Of a DNA stretch of 64,000 nucleotides, positions 10,544-25,500 are shown in pieces (positions within the stretch are counted from its first letter, which is position 1; every line of letters starts with the position of its first letter). The DNA is from Heliocidaris erythrogramma. Taxonomy: Eukaryota; Echinodermata; Echinoidea; Camarodonta; Echinometridae. A model generated the notes under the pieces. That model was given only the letters and a program-made list of their open reading frames with translations, was not told the origin of the DNA and did not search any database. The DNA lies in NCBI GenBank assembly GCA_025617745.1, contig CM046853.1, forward strand, positions 9,564,974 to 9,628,973, read 5' to 3'. The translations under genes and the position numbers were made by a program.

Positions 10544-13500
10544 CTGTAGTTAAGATGTTGAGAATAAGATATGAGACACAATGATGGGAATAGATTGAAG
10601 GCTAGTAAATGGAGAGAAATTCTCTGACATATGACATATGGAAGGAAATTTGTGAAGGGAACTGGTTTTACACAAGTTGATTGAGAATAGGCATAACAGT
10701 GGTGAAATGACAATAAGACTCTATTTCAGTGTACATGCAGACAATAGAGATTTGATATTAATGCCATATCCAGACATTAAAAAAACATGGAGAAAATGTA
10801 CATGTGGACTAGCTGCCAAAGACATCTCTATATGTTGAAGGTCCATCATCACTAAAAGGACCAGGCTAAGTCTTTATGCCACTTTCTTGCAATATGGGAC
10901 ACCAAGAAGGCCATCTAGGCCCTGTTTCATAAAACTTGTTATCAATAACAAGTTACAATAATGCTAGAATTGCCATCGTATCAGAACGATGTGCATAGAT
11001 TGACGTCTGTATTTTGCATGTCATTGAACAGTAAAATAAAAAGCATCTCTTAAACTATCTATAGCAATTTCTTTGAAGTCTGTAGCATCTAGAATAGTGT
11101 AGATAGGGAAAATCGAACAAAAGGTACGAAACACGGACAAAATGGCGCCTGGACGGTCATGCATGAGTGATTCCGGAAAATGAAGAGTTCAGTGCATTAC
11201 ACGGCATGCCAAGGAACATGCATACGAAATTTGAATCGAAATGGACAAGGGGAAAGGACCTAGACAGTGATCACAACCACTGCATGCAAAACAAATTGGC
11301 CACAATGGAAATCTGGCCCGGATGGCATGCCATATTTCCTTGGTAGTGGCATCTATGCAGGATATAAAATTGCGATAACCGATTTGCCCCATAGACAATA
11401 CGTGTAATACATGTGCAGGATCCGTATAATGACCTGACTTCAATCGCGATTTACTCAGAATATTCTGTGAGATCATATATCTTTTTTTGCATCCCTGACG
11501 AGGGAATTTCATTACGGTCATTGTGAGCCAACTGCGACTAGCGCGCCATTTAAAATAAGCATATTATGCAATATTATGTAATGCATAGTAAATTAAGGTT
11601 TTTGCGTAATATCTTCGCGATGACGTCATCGATTTCATCCAAATTTGGGTAACAGTTGTCAAATACATAAATACACATACCCACCAAATTTCAAAGACGT
11701 ATGTTGAACGTTCACAAAATTAGAGCAATTTGTCTTTATTTCGGCATTTATGCAAATATTGTGATTTTCAAGTGCAATTTTCTCAAAGTCGGTCAGTGAT
11801 GGGGTATATATTTTTTTATTTGGCTGAAAAGGGTATATCTTGAAGTATCTAAATCCAAAAAAGGGTACGGGTTTACCCAGGCATGACGGAGATACGGCCA
11901 CGTGAAGAGAGCCGTTTTGAAAACTTTAGAGGGCGCTGTTTATATGATGCGTAATCAGAAATGCATGACATTTGGCTGAGATGTGTGCAATGACAAGGCC
12001 AAGACATGGCAGAAGTTTGAGACAAAAATCAATTGATATGACAAAGTTATAGGAATTTTTAATATTCGGGAGTGACAATTTCAAGAAATTTAGCGTTTTT
12101 CAATATGGCCGATTGCGGACTTAAATTTACAGTGTGAAGACGGCATTTTTCGTATTAATTTTTTTAGTAGAATATAAAGAGCAACCCTTGGACTATCTAC
12201 AGGAATTTGTTAGAAGTTTGTAGGATGTAGGATAGCTGAGATAGGCAAGGAGAACAAAAGGCATGAAAAATGGCCCCAAAACGGACAAAATGGCGCCTGG
12301 ACGGTCATGCATGAGTGAGTTCGAAAAACGAAGACCTCAGTGACCTAGGAGGGATGCCAAGGAACATGCATACGAAATTTGAAATGAAATGGACAAGGGA
12401 AAGGACCTAGACAGAGCTCACAAACACCCTGTGCAAAATGAATGGGGTCTGAGGAAGAAGAAGAAAAAGAAGAAGAAGAAGAAGAAGAAGAAGAAGAAGA
12501 AAAAGAAGAATAAGAATGCAGAACGCGAACGAGAATAGAAGATTGACTGACGTCAATCTAATAATGCTTGTAAGCTACTGAAATTCTCGAATCTGATTGG
12601 CTGAGAGCAAATAGCTGCTATTGGTAACAAGTTTTATGAAACATGGCCCTGGTACTAGAAAGTAAATTCTGTTTTATTCAGATTTTTTCTGGGACAGTTA
12701 AAGATAAAGTTGAGTTCTGGTCATGTGATTAGAGGTGTTGAGGATCAGTGGATAAGTCCCTGGACTGTGAACCACGAGGTCTGGGGTTCGAATCCCACCG
12801 CAGCACTAGCGTCCTTTGGCAAGACGTTAATCTACATTTGCCACTCTCCACCCAGGTGTTAAATGGGTACCGGTAGGATGGCGAAAGTTAATGTCCTTTG
12901 CTTAGCATGTGTGCGCTTAACAGGCGACTGGCTGGAATACTCCCCAGGGAGCGGAGAATGTGCATACATTGTGTGCGGGCATGCTAGAATCCAATGACCA
13001 GGGTAATAATATATCTGTAAAGCGCTTAGAGACATCTCCGATGTATTAGGCGCTATATAAAAGCTGAATATTATTATTATTATTATTACATAATTGCGAA
13101 ACAAACTGTCTGGAAGCAATTGGGAAAAGTTGGTCATGTCTAAATAAGGGTTGTGTATACTGTGAGGTATAGGAATCTTCAAAATGATAAGAAATCAACC
13201 CAAATTCTCTCAATAGCACATGCACTGCACACGGAAATGGGTATATGGGACTGTACACATATGTGGCATGAATGTTCGGCAGCTTCGGCCCGAACACTTC
13301 AGCTGTTTTTCGTCATATTTCAATAAGGGCATTAGAAGAGAAATCCTTTTCAGGGGACATATCTACTATGATGTTCTTCCAAACTGACATAAAAGGAATG
13401 AGAAAGCTCACAAATTATTTTTCACCTTTCCCAGAACTCAACCTTCTCTTCATCATGGAAGAGGGTGCACTGGCTGGATACACTACAGCACATTAAATAG

Positions 13501-16500
13501 TTCACAGATGATGGAAACTGATACTACAAACGTTTCCTGTTTATGCATTCATATTACCAAACACACATTGAATTAAGCGTGATAGCTTTAATGCAAACCA
13601 GCTTACAGGCATGCACAGACTCTCAGCACTGTAGAACTCTATGAGCAATATGGTAAATAGTTATGTAGAAGACCAGAGGTGTTTCGGGGGAAGGGTTGTT
13701 GGGAAGCATTTAGTGATCTAATGCAGAGCCTATAGGCACACTATCATGAGCTGAATGAAGAGCATATTACATAGCTAGGTGTCGACCAAACTAAACCCAC
13801 ATTTCTCTCTAAAGAAAGTGGATTACCTACCAAGATTCCATTTGAGACCGGTCGTAGAAACCATTTTGCACTCAGCACTAATAGGGATGAGTCCGCACCA
13901 CTCTGCTTCAAGACCTGTGTTCACCTTGATCCTATGGCTGCCCTGTAATCACGATTCATATAAAACAATAGACAACGAATTTGATAGTATTGACAAATTA
14001 TTTTCTCTGACTGATCAGCAAACACTCATGAAATACTACATGAAACAACATACAATATAAACTCAATTATTCAGACATAATTAACTTAATATTTTTCTTA
14101 GGTTATTAAAAAAACATTTACACTACAAAAATTGAAATGCACGATATACATGTAGGAAGCACTGTCATCCAAAGCAATATTAACTAGGATGAGCTCTAAA
14201 TCAACAATACAAAAGTAATAAAACTTCATGGCTAATCTGAGCCGATGCCCAAAATTTGGTCGTTTGCCATGTACATGCTGTGCCGTCCGATCCGCGTCTA
14301 GTTGCATTAGCTACCGCAGCATCTTCTGCTGCAAGTGAGAAACTTGAGAGAAATTAAATCTAAACTTACTGTTCTTGTCAATACTAGCCATTTCTGCGAG
14401 GTTTCTTACTGGTCTCTAGATCAAATAAGGAGTGCTTTTAGAATTACCGGACTACTTGTGCAATTTTACGATATTCTAGACTAAATTCAGTAGTTAAAAA
14501 CAAATTTTTCTCCTTCGTTGAGACTGGTGCTGACGCCAGCACCAGTGTTAAGCTATCAATGCGCTTTGTTAGGATATCAGTATCGGCTCCTTAATCTGGA
14601 GCTCGATTTAAGGAGAATTTCTGCACTAAACACCAACACCAACACCAAGCGTGAAATCACCCAATGTACCTTCATATCAAATTCATATCAAAATCTTTCA
14701 AACATTACTAAAGTTATCGAACAATAACCAGATTTGTTACGGACGGACGGCGGCGTTGCTATATCTCCTCCGACTTCGTCAGCAAGGGGATAACAAGCAA
14801 AATCATACTGGTGTGCACATCATAGTGCATGTAAAGGTCAATTGTCATATTGCACAAATTGTAATTACGCACAGGCTTAACAATGCAATCATCAGATATA
14901 CTAAAATCTTAGATCTATGTGACAAAGTATCCTATTGGGTGTTGCAAGAAAGTTGCAATCAATTGCAAATTGTAAATTGTAAAGCAAAATAGAACAACCA
15001 TTCTGAATGGTTCAGGGTCTGCCCATTCAAGAAGATGCGCTTGCAACAATGATTTTGATTGGTCAGTACCGATCAGTTGCAACTTGCAATCAATCGCAAC
15101 TTTCTTGCAACACCCCATCCTAGACTTGCCCTGATAACAATACCCCTTGCGATTATACAGTACTTCAAGCAAACACAGTGTATATGCATAGACCTAATCA
15201 TGACATATCTTATCTCACATCATTTATCACTAACAAAGGTATAAAGTTGCAGCATTAAATTTTTTTTTTCTGCGAGTGTGCCTATTATAACACCAGAAAC
15301 TTTCACAAATTTTCTAGTAGTTGAGTGATGTTTAAGTTTCAGGCCACAAAATAGCTGAATAACATTTATCACATCACAGAATTCTTGAAATTCATGAAAT
15401 TCATGAAAATTTTCTTGCTGCAAAAATGGCTGTTAATGACAATTTTTAAAAATTTCACAGAGGAAAATTTTCTAGTTTTGCAGTAAATAGAAAAGAACCA
15501 TCCTTACTGGAAGTAGCAAACAAGCAAGTGAGCCATGCCCAAGAAGGTATACAGGAAGGTTGGTTATTGTTGATGCTGTGAAAAGGGTGTTGATGTTCGC
15601 TAAAGTGTGATCTAGTCGACCACCAAATGCCCCAAACACTATGATACTATCCACCTGTAAATACAAGATACATGTAATACATGTTATATGTCAACACAAA
15701 AAGTCAAGCATAGGACAACTCCTCTTCCTGAATAACATCACATTTTTACTATGCCTCTGATGATTTCAATTTCTCATCTGTTACTAGACGGGTCAATTTA
15801 AGGAAAAAAGTACCTCAACCCAAAAAAAATATGCAACAAAATCATGACATGCATCCTAGAGATGTAATTTTGGTATCTGTACCTCGGTTTTTGGGGTCAA
15901 AAAATCCATTCAGACCAATGTGTTTTGGGGGTCAGGAAACCTGGAAATCCAAGGTGGCGTCCAAAATGGCCGCCAATTTCCTACAAATGACTGGAAGCAA
16001 GGTATTATTTGGATTATAGAGGTAATATTCACGATTAACTAGAAATATCACTGAAGATGATGATTAATACCCCCGCCCCGTGACAACAGCCTTTCTTGAC
16101 TTTTGGCCGAAAACTGAGGAAGTAGTTCGATCCGCAAGGTGTTTCCTTGATTTTCTGCCATAAATATGCCGTTACCATGGCAACGCAGATTCCGACTCAT
16201 CCGAAAAATATGTCTTGCACATCTTCCCACCAAGACCAATGTGTGTACCAGATTTCATGACTTTCGGTCAAAAACTGAGGAAGTAGTTCGATCCGCAATG
16301 TGTTTCCTTGATTTTCTGCCATAAATATGCTGTTACCATGGCAACGCATATTTTTTAGGTCGTGGCAGCCATCGTGGATGCTAAAATGGTGGCCATTTAA
16401 GGTACCGTCATGAATGTAAGGCTACTCCTTTACTTTTGAAAATACTTTTACGGGTATCAATATATATCCTGAGCACTTAATGTGTTTTTAATCTTGAATA

Positions 16501-19500
16501 TTACCTCTATACCTCACTTCCGGTCATTTTTAGGAAATTGGCAGCCATTTTGGATGCCATCTTGGATTTCCAGGTTTCCTGACCCCCATACCACATTGTA
16601 AGTGAACTGAATGGATTTTCCGACACCAAAATCCTTGGTATAGACACCAAAATTACATCACTAGGATGCATATGCCATGATTTATAGCTACTTTTAGGTG
16701 CTGGCGGCCAGAGCGCATTGAATGAGAGAGTTGTGACACACGCATAATAAGCCTATGCGTAAGCGGTCTTTGTTTAAAACATGGCGGATCATGGAGCTCC
16801 CAATAGTTCCCTTTCATATACATTCTCAATGAGAGGGAACTATTTGAAGCTCCATGAAATGACTGACCAATCACAAGCGACCTCCAGTTTTGCAACTCAC
16901 CATCTTGGACGCCATTTTGAAAATAACCACTTTCCGAAGGTCCGTTTTTCTTAGATTTTAAGTATGTTATTCCTGACATCAAACACTGCCGGAAACCGTT
17001 GAGAAACCTTATGTTGCAATTTTTTTAGGTCAAACCCTATTTATATGGACCTGACTATCATACACCTTGGCTCTGCTCATGTATTTCAAATACCAGTAAG
17101 CTCACTGATATGTATCAATAGCTTAAAGGGGACCACTTATATATTCTTTCTCTTTTTATTAGGGGGGGATTGTACATGATTAGTCATAAGAAGACATTAT
17201 GAAATAAGACAGTCAAAGAATACAAAGAGATAAAAAAAATTCCGAAGAATTAAACCAAACAGACACTGAATGATCAATACTAGAAAAAATATTATAGGTG
17301 CAAATTTGGAGGCTTCAAGCAAGTAAAAGTGAAAGAAGCCGTAGATTATCAAAAGTCAATGCACATTAAAGTACAACACAGGACACTACATGTATATTAG
17401 CTAACGTGATTCTAACCAGGACACTACATGTATATGTGATTCTAACACCAGTGTGTCTGAGAGCCCATCCCTATTTCCATCATTACAACAAAAGGAGTCT
17501 TATATTATTTCTAATTGTGATAGTTAAACTAAATACATAATGATAGACAATAAGACCCATTTTTAAAGTATATGCATTTCCAACAATGGAAACAAAGGCC
17601 ATCTTATTACAAATATTACAATTTTACAGCGATATCTATATTACCTTACAGGAATGCTATCATTCATGACTGAGAGTTAATAAATGGTAAATAATAACTA
17701 GAAATGTCCATTGCCGCGCAATGCGAAATGTATCCCCCGGCACTGGCAGCAATTCGAAGGAGGGACAAAGAACCTCCCCCCTCCCCTCCCTCAAACAGAA
17801 GGATGGCGTAGAGATTGCATCCAGTGGCCAGGACTATTGTCAACACTAGGAGCAGCATCACCGAAACAATGTGTGTAGATTAGAGTATAATGCAAATTCG
17901 AAAGAAATCTGTCAAGAAATGTGATCTCAGAGCGCACACAAGATATCCACTAAAATATGACCTTTGACCCTATGAAAGATGGAACACTGAGGGTAGCATC
18001 ACCAAAAACTGTAGAGGTCTAGAGTAATATATGATGGACCTCCATACAAAATCTGAAAGAAATCAGTCAACAAATGTGTCCTCCAGAATGCATATGCAAC
18101 CAAAATATGACATTTAACCCTATAAAAAGCGGAACACTAGGGGCGGCATCAGCAAACACTAAAGATGTGTAGATTTCACTAAGACACACCATATAAAATT
18201 TGAAAGAAATCCATTACGAAATGTGGCCTGCATAGTGCACTCCCGCCATCCTCCAAAGTATGACCTTTGACCCTATAAAAGACGGGACACTGGTGGCAGC
18301 ATCACCAAAAACTATAGGTGTGTAGATTTTACCAAGATACATTTCCATACAAAATTTGAACGAAATCTGTCAAGAAATGCAGAAGAGTGCAAGAAATGGA
18401 CAAATGACCTTTTGACCCTATAAAGGACGGAACAATGAGGGCAGCATCACCAAAAAGTAAAGCTATGTAGATTATACCAAGTTACATCCCCATGAAAAAT
18501 TTGAAAGAAATCCATCCAGAAATGTGGCCTGCAGAGTGCACTCACGCGATGCCCTGAAGTATGACCTTTGACCCTATAAAAGACGGGACACTGGTGGCTA
18601 CATCACCAAAAACTGTAGGTTTTTAGATTACACCAAGCGACACCTTCATGCAAAATTTGAATGAAATCCGTCAAGAAAAGCAGAAGTAAGAGTGCAAGAA
18701 ATGGACAAATGACCTTTTGACCCTATAAAGGACGGAACAATGAGGGCAGCATCACCAAAAAGTAAAGATGTGTAGATTATACCAAGTTACATCTCCATGG
18801 AAAATTTGAAAGCAATCCATCCAGAAATGTGGCCTGCAGAGTGCACTCACGCGATGCCCTGAAGTATGACCTTTGACCCTATAAAAGACGGGACACTGGT
18901 GGCAACATCACCAAAAACTGTAGGTTTTTAGATTACACCAAGCGACACCTTCATGCAAAATTTGAATGAAATCCGTCAAGAAATGCAGAAGAGTGCAAGA
19001 AATGGACAAATGACCTTTGACCCTATAAAGGACGGAACAATGAGGGCAGCATCACCAAAAAGTAAAGCTATGTAGATTATACCAAGATACATCCCCATAC
19101 AAAATTTGAAAGAAATCCATCCAGAAATGTGGCCTGCAGAGTGCACTCACGCCATGCCCTGAAGTATGACCTTTGACCCTATAAAAGACGGGACACTGGT
19201 GGCAGCATCACCAAAAACTATAGGTTTTTAGATTACACCAAGAGACACCTTCATGCAAAATTTGAACGAAATCCGTCAAGAAATGCAGAAGTAAGAGTGC
19301 AAGAAATGGACAAATGACCTTTTGACCCTATAAAGGACGGAACAATGAGGGCAGCATCACCAAAAAGTAAAGATGTGTAGATTATACCGAGTTACATCTC
19401 CATGGAAAATTTGAAAGCAATCCATCCAGAAATGTGGCCTGCAGAGTGCACTCACGCGATGCCCTGAAGTATGACCTTTGACCCTATAAAAGACGGGACA

Positions 19501-22500
19501 CTGGTGGCAACATCACCAAAAACTGTAGGTTTTTAGATTACACCAAGCGACACCTTCATGCAAAATTTGAATGAAATCCGTCAAGAAATGCAGAAGAGTG
19601 CAAGAAATGGACAAATGACCTTTGACCCTATAAAGGACGGAACAATGAGGGCAGCATCACCAAAAAGTAAAGCTATGTAGATTATACCAAGATACATCCC
19701 CATACAAAATTTGAAAGAAATCCATCCAGAAATGTGGCCTGCAGAGTGCACTCACGCCATGCCCTGAAGTATGACCTTTGACCCTATAAAAGACGGGACA
19801 CTGGTGGCAACATCACCAAAAACTAGCGGTTTTTAGATTACACCAAGAGACACCTTCATGCAAAATTTGAACGAAATCCGTCAAGAAATGCAGAAGTAAG
19901 AGTGCAAGAAATGGACAAATGACCTTTTGACCCTATAAAGGACGGAACAATGAGGGCAGCATCACCAAAAAGTAAAGATGTGTAGATTATACCAAGTTAC
20001 ATCTCCATGGAAAATTTGAAAGCAATCCATCCAGAAATGTGGCCTGCAGAGTGCACTCACGCGATGCCCTGAAGTATGACCTTTGACCCTATAAAAGACG
20101 GGACACTGGTGGCAACATCACCAAAAACTGTAGGTTTTTAGATTACACCAAGCGACACCTTCATGCAAAATTTGAATGAAATCCGTCAAGAAATGCAGAA
20201 GAGTGCAAGAAATGGACAAATGACCTTTGACCCTATAAAGGACGGAACAATGAGGGCAGCATCACCAAAAAGTAAAGCTATGTAGATTATACCAAGATAC
20301 ATCCCCATACAAAATTTGAAAGAAATCCATCCAGAAATGTGGCCTGCAGAGTGCACTCACGCCATGCCCTGAAGTATGACCTTTGACCCTATAAAAGACG
20401 GGACACTGGTGGCAGCATCACCAAAAACTATAGGTCTTTAGATTACACCAAGAGACACCTGCATGCAAAATTTGAACGAAATCCGTTGAGAAATGTGACC
20501 GCCAGAGGGCAGAGAAAATTGCACATATTAAAATATGACCTTTGACCCTATAAAATACGGAACACTGAGGGCAGCATCACCAAAATCTTTTAGTTTCTAG
20601 ATTTTACGAAGATACACCTCCATACAAAGTTTGAAAGAAATCCGTCGAGAAATGTGACCGCTAGTGCGTACACAAACTATCCCCAAAAATATGGCCTTTT
20701 ACCCTATAAAAGACGGAACACTGGGGGCAGCATCACCAGACATTATCATTTTCCAGATTTTACCACGATACACCTCCATACAAAGTTTGAAAGAAATCCG
20801 TCGAGAAATGTGACCGCTAGTGCGTACACAAGAATGTGACGCCGCCGCGGAGGAAGGCTGCTGAATCCAACGTATCATCCGGCATACTGCCGGGGGATAC
20901 AATAATGATAACTAGAAATATGTCCATTGCCGCGCAATGTGAATGTATCCCCCGGCACTGGCAGCGATTCGAGGGAGGGACAAAGAACCGCCCCCTCCTC
21001 TCCCTCAAACAAAAGGATGACGTAGAGATTGCCGCCAGTGGTCCGGACTATTGTCAACACTAGGAGCAGCATCACCAAACCAATGTGTGTAGATTAGAGT
21101 ATAATGCATCTCTATAGAAAATTTAAAATAAATCTGTCAAGAAATGTGACCTCAGCGCGCACACAAGATATCCACTAAAATATCACCAAAAACTGTAGAG
21201 GTCTAGAGCAATGATGGACCTCCTTACAAAATCTGCAAGAAATAAGTCAACAAATGTGTCCTCCAGAATGCATGCAACCAAAATATAACATTTGACCCTA
21301 TAAAAAGCAGAATACTGGTGGCAGCATCACCAAAAATATAGGCTTTTAGATTACACCATGAGACACCATGCAAACTTTGAACGAAATCTGTCAATAAATG
21401 CAGAAGAGTGCACAAAATGGACAAATGACTTTTGACCCTATATAGGATGGAACAATGAGGGCAGCAGCACCAAAAGGTAAAGATGTGTAGATTATACAAG
21501 ATACATCTCCATACAAAATTTGGAAGAAATCCATCCAGAAATGTGGCCTGCAGAGTGCATGCACTCCATCCCCCGAAGTATGACCTCTGACCCTATAAAA
21601 GACGGGACACTGGTGGCAGCATCACCAAAAACTATAGAGGTTTTTAGATTACACCAAGAGACACCTTCATGCAAAATTTGAACGAAATCCGTTGACAAAT
21701 GTGACCGCCCGAGCGCACACAAGAGTGCACACAAGACATCTATCAAAATATGACCTTTGACCCTATAAAAGACGGAACACTGGAGGCAGCATCACCAAAA
21801 TCTATAGGCTTCTAGATTATACCAAGAGACACCTTCATGCAAATTGGAACAAAATCTATTGAGAAATGTGAACGCTAGAGCGCACACAAACTATCCCCCA
21901 AAATATGGCCTTTTACCCTATAAAAGACGGAACACTGGGGGCAGCATCACCAGAAATTATAGGTGTCTAGCTTTTACCAAGATACACCTCGATACAAAGT
22001 TTGAAAGAAATCTGTTGAGAAATGTGACCGCTAGAGCACACACAAGAATGTAACACGGCGGCGGCGGAACACTGCTGAATCCAAAGTATCCTCCGGCATT
22101 CTGCCGGGGGATACAATAATATACTATTAATACATGGTTGGGAGTGGGTTGGTGCGATCTGGCAACACAAAGGTTTTTATGGCGGTGTACTATATGCACA
22201 AGGCGCAAGCCAAGTGTGCTTGACACCACGATAAAAACCTGCGTGCTGCCAGATCGCACTAATGCACAAACTCACAACCATGTATTAATAGTTTTATAAA
22301 CTGGGCCGGTAATATGATTATGAAGTCTATAAAAATTGTTATGAACCCCATAGAAACGCCAAGAGTCGCACAGTCATGGAGGCTGCCATTTGCTTTCCTG
22401 GATGACATCACAGAAGCGCACGCAACCAACAAAAGTCATGCGCGCATGTAATCCCTGCGCTAAAATGACAAACTACGCAATTTCATTGCGTTTTAAGGTA

Positions 22501-25500
22501 CGCGTACGCGTACTCGCAGCTCAGCCGTGGTTTAGAGTCTTTTTGCCGTATGTTATCCTTTTTTTTGGCAAGGTCACATGGTGTTATTTGACCAATCAGG
22601 ATGGCTACATTCTTGAACCCGTTTTATAATACTTTTTAATGGCAATCTATATGTCTTTGTAAGAATGGAAATATATGTCATAGATATGACCCTGTGTAAA
22701 TTGTGTATTCAAATATCAGTTATTTTCTTCTGACCAAAGTCCTTGATGCTTAATACAAGGCATTAGCGATAATGTGTCTCGCCCACATGCGATAACTAGA
22801 AATATCGTGATCTCTGTTGCCATGCAACAGGTCCCCCAAGTGCATAAATCTGCATAAGTTATGCTTGCATATATCTACATTACTAATGTTTGGAAAGTGA
22901 TGTTTACAAAGTTATGTCATAAGAGAGTCTTGCAGGTAAACTTTAACGTATGACCTTTGACCTTATCATGTGACCTCCAACGGCACCATAACATGCAGGT
23001 CCCCTCAGTGCATCTACAACCCAAGTTTGGTTGAAAAGTGAGTGACGGTTGCAAAGTTATCTGTCATAAGAGTCTTGCAGGTAAACTTTAACGTATGACC
23101 TCAAATGACCTTTGACCCTATCATGTGACCTCCAACGGCACCATAACATGCAGGTCCCCTTAGTGCATCTACAACCCAAGTTTGGTTGAAAAGTGAGTGA
23201 CGGTTGCAAAGTTATCTGTCATAAGAGAGTCTTGCAGGTAAACTTTAACATTTGACCTGAAATGACCTTTGACCCTATCATGTGACCTCCAATGGCACCA
23301 TAACATGCAGGTCCCCTCAGTGCATCTACAACCCAAGTTTGGTTGAAAAGTGAGTGACGGTTGAAAAGTTATCTGTCATAACGTTTGTGACGGACGGACG
23401 GACGACGGACGGACGCCATTTGGATCCCTTAGTCTCGCCTTCACCTCCGGTGGGCGAGACAAAATGTGCTATGGTTTCAAATCACTTACATGCACCAGAC
23501 AATTCTACTTTTCATAATGTTCCTCTCTCATAAGTCATAATCATCCAGCTCATGTTTTCACTTATTGGTAATATTAATAATAAAATTTAACTAAAAAGTA
23601 TCATACTTACTGCTAAAGACTTCTGCTTTATGTTATTCACAACAATGTTAAGGCACTTAGTGAAATCTGTGTAGTTCTGATCTGGAGTATGGATTACATT
23701 GCTCCCCTACAAAGAAATAGAGAGTGTAAATGAAATAAATCTTAATTTAGCACAACTAAATACTAGTTGTTACAAAAAACATTTCCCACTTTTGATCCTT
23801 AATAGTTCAAAAACTATATATCAGATAACCCTGACATTGATATGAGCAATAGCTGAATAGTGTACAATTTTGTTGGAGGTAATTTAAAAATGAAAGCATA
23901 AATCAGTTTCATTAAATTCAAGATTAATTTTTAAGTTAGGGTTCAGATTTTGCTCTATTTTCAACCCTCCGTACAAAACTTTAACTTTGCACAGGTGTCA
24001 ATTTGTGTGTATATGAGTGTGTGGTTAACACCCAGACAATGGTCCTGGACAATGGCCAGGGTTTGAATGCTTTATTATTTATTCATGAGGAATTCCACTA
24101 TCACAGCTAGTCTTTATTCATCCTCTGGCATTAACTGTGTAAATTCATTTCACTGAGATGTCAATTTAATGGATTTTGAAGCAATCAAAGTAATGCAAAG
24201 TGAATTAACTTAAAGACCTCAGCCTGACCGAATTTTGAAATATACCCTTTATTCATCCACGGGGAGCTATATATTTTCTGAACAAATTGAAACCAACTTC
24301 ATGAGATTCCGTTAACCAACTTCATGAGATTCCGTTTCCTTTGGAATGAGTAACAGCGTCCCGAATGTTGAGCCCCGGTGGTTTTTCTGAGGAGGGCCCC
24401 GTCTCTGAGGAACGCTACTTTGCGGGGGGTGAAAATTTGATGACGACATGACGAAGATGATAGTGATGATAATGATGATGACAATGATAGTGATGATAAT
24501 GATGACAATGATAGTGATGATAATGATGACAATGATGAGGATGATGATGATGATGACAATGATGAGGATGATGATAATTATGATGGTGATGATAATGCTG
24601 CTGCTGCTAATAATGATGATCATGATAGTGACAGTGATGATGATGATGATGATGATGATGATAACGACAATGATGATGATATTGATGGTGATGATGATGA
24701 TGATGATGATGATAGTGATGATGATGATGTTGCAAGCACATGGAAACATGTGCTTACTTTTTTCATGTGCATGCATTTTACCCTTTACCATGAATTCAGA
24801 CTAGCAGCGCCCGGGGCAATCCATCATGAATTATTAATATAGCATTCATGTGCCTTGGAACAAGAGATCAGAAGCCTGGTCAGCGGAGCTCTGAAAAGGT
24901 GGTATTCATGTCCATTGTTCAGGGTCATTGTAAGCACACACTCACATACACATCATTGGTTCCTGTGTAAAGTTCAAGTTTTGTACAGAGGGTTAAAATT
25001 TGACCAAAATCTGGAACCTAACTTTAAAATTAATCATGGATTTAATGAAACTTATTTATGCTTTCATATTCAAATCACTTCCAACTGAATTGTACACTAT
25101 TCAGCTATTACTCATATCAATGGCAGTGTTATCTGATATATAGTTTTCAAACTATTAAGGATCAAAAGTGGGAAATGCTTTTTGTAACACCTAGTACATG
25201 TTAATACATACAAATGCAGATTGCGTCACAGTTTGCTTAAATACAGTCAAATCTGCTTTAGCGACCACCTGTCTATAAAGACCACAATTTGGGTTTCCCT
25301 TGAAAAATGTTTCTCATTGAAACGTGTATTACGGGAACCTGTCCATAAAGACCACCTGCTCATAAAGACCGCTTTTCTTGTCTCCCTTGAGTGGTCTTTA
25401 TAGACAGGTTTCACTCTACTAGACACAAAGGAATTTCTGTTCATTGAGTGTACAACTCTTGCATACTGAAAAGAAAGAAAGAAAAAACAACTTTCTGGTC

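Noticed and set aside
14915-15172. 85-codon minus-strand frame and overlapping plus-strand frames
   Set aside because: Derived from an inverted repeat (AAGTTGCAATCAATTGCAA and its reverse near 14950 and 15090); no family match.
17697-23464. CRISPR array or clustered tandem genes
   Set aside because: The units are contiguous ~150 bp monomers without unique spacers, bounded by transposon ends in a eukaryotic intron.
24299-24804. Long open frames on both strands (118 and 159 codons)
   Set aside because: They translate the (GAT)n microsatellite into Met/Ile/Val/Ser runs; there is no protein family behind them.
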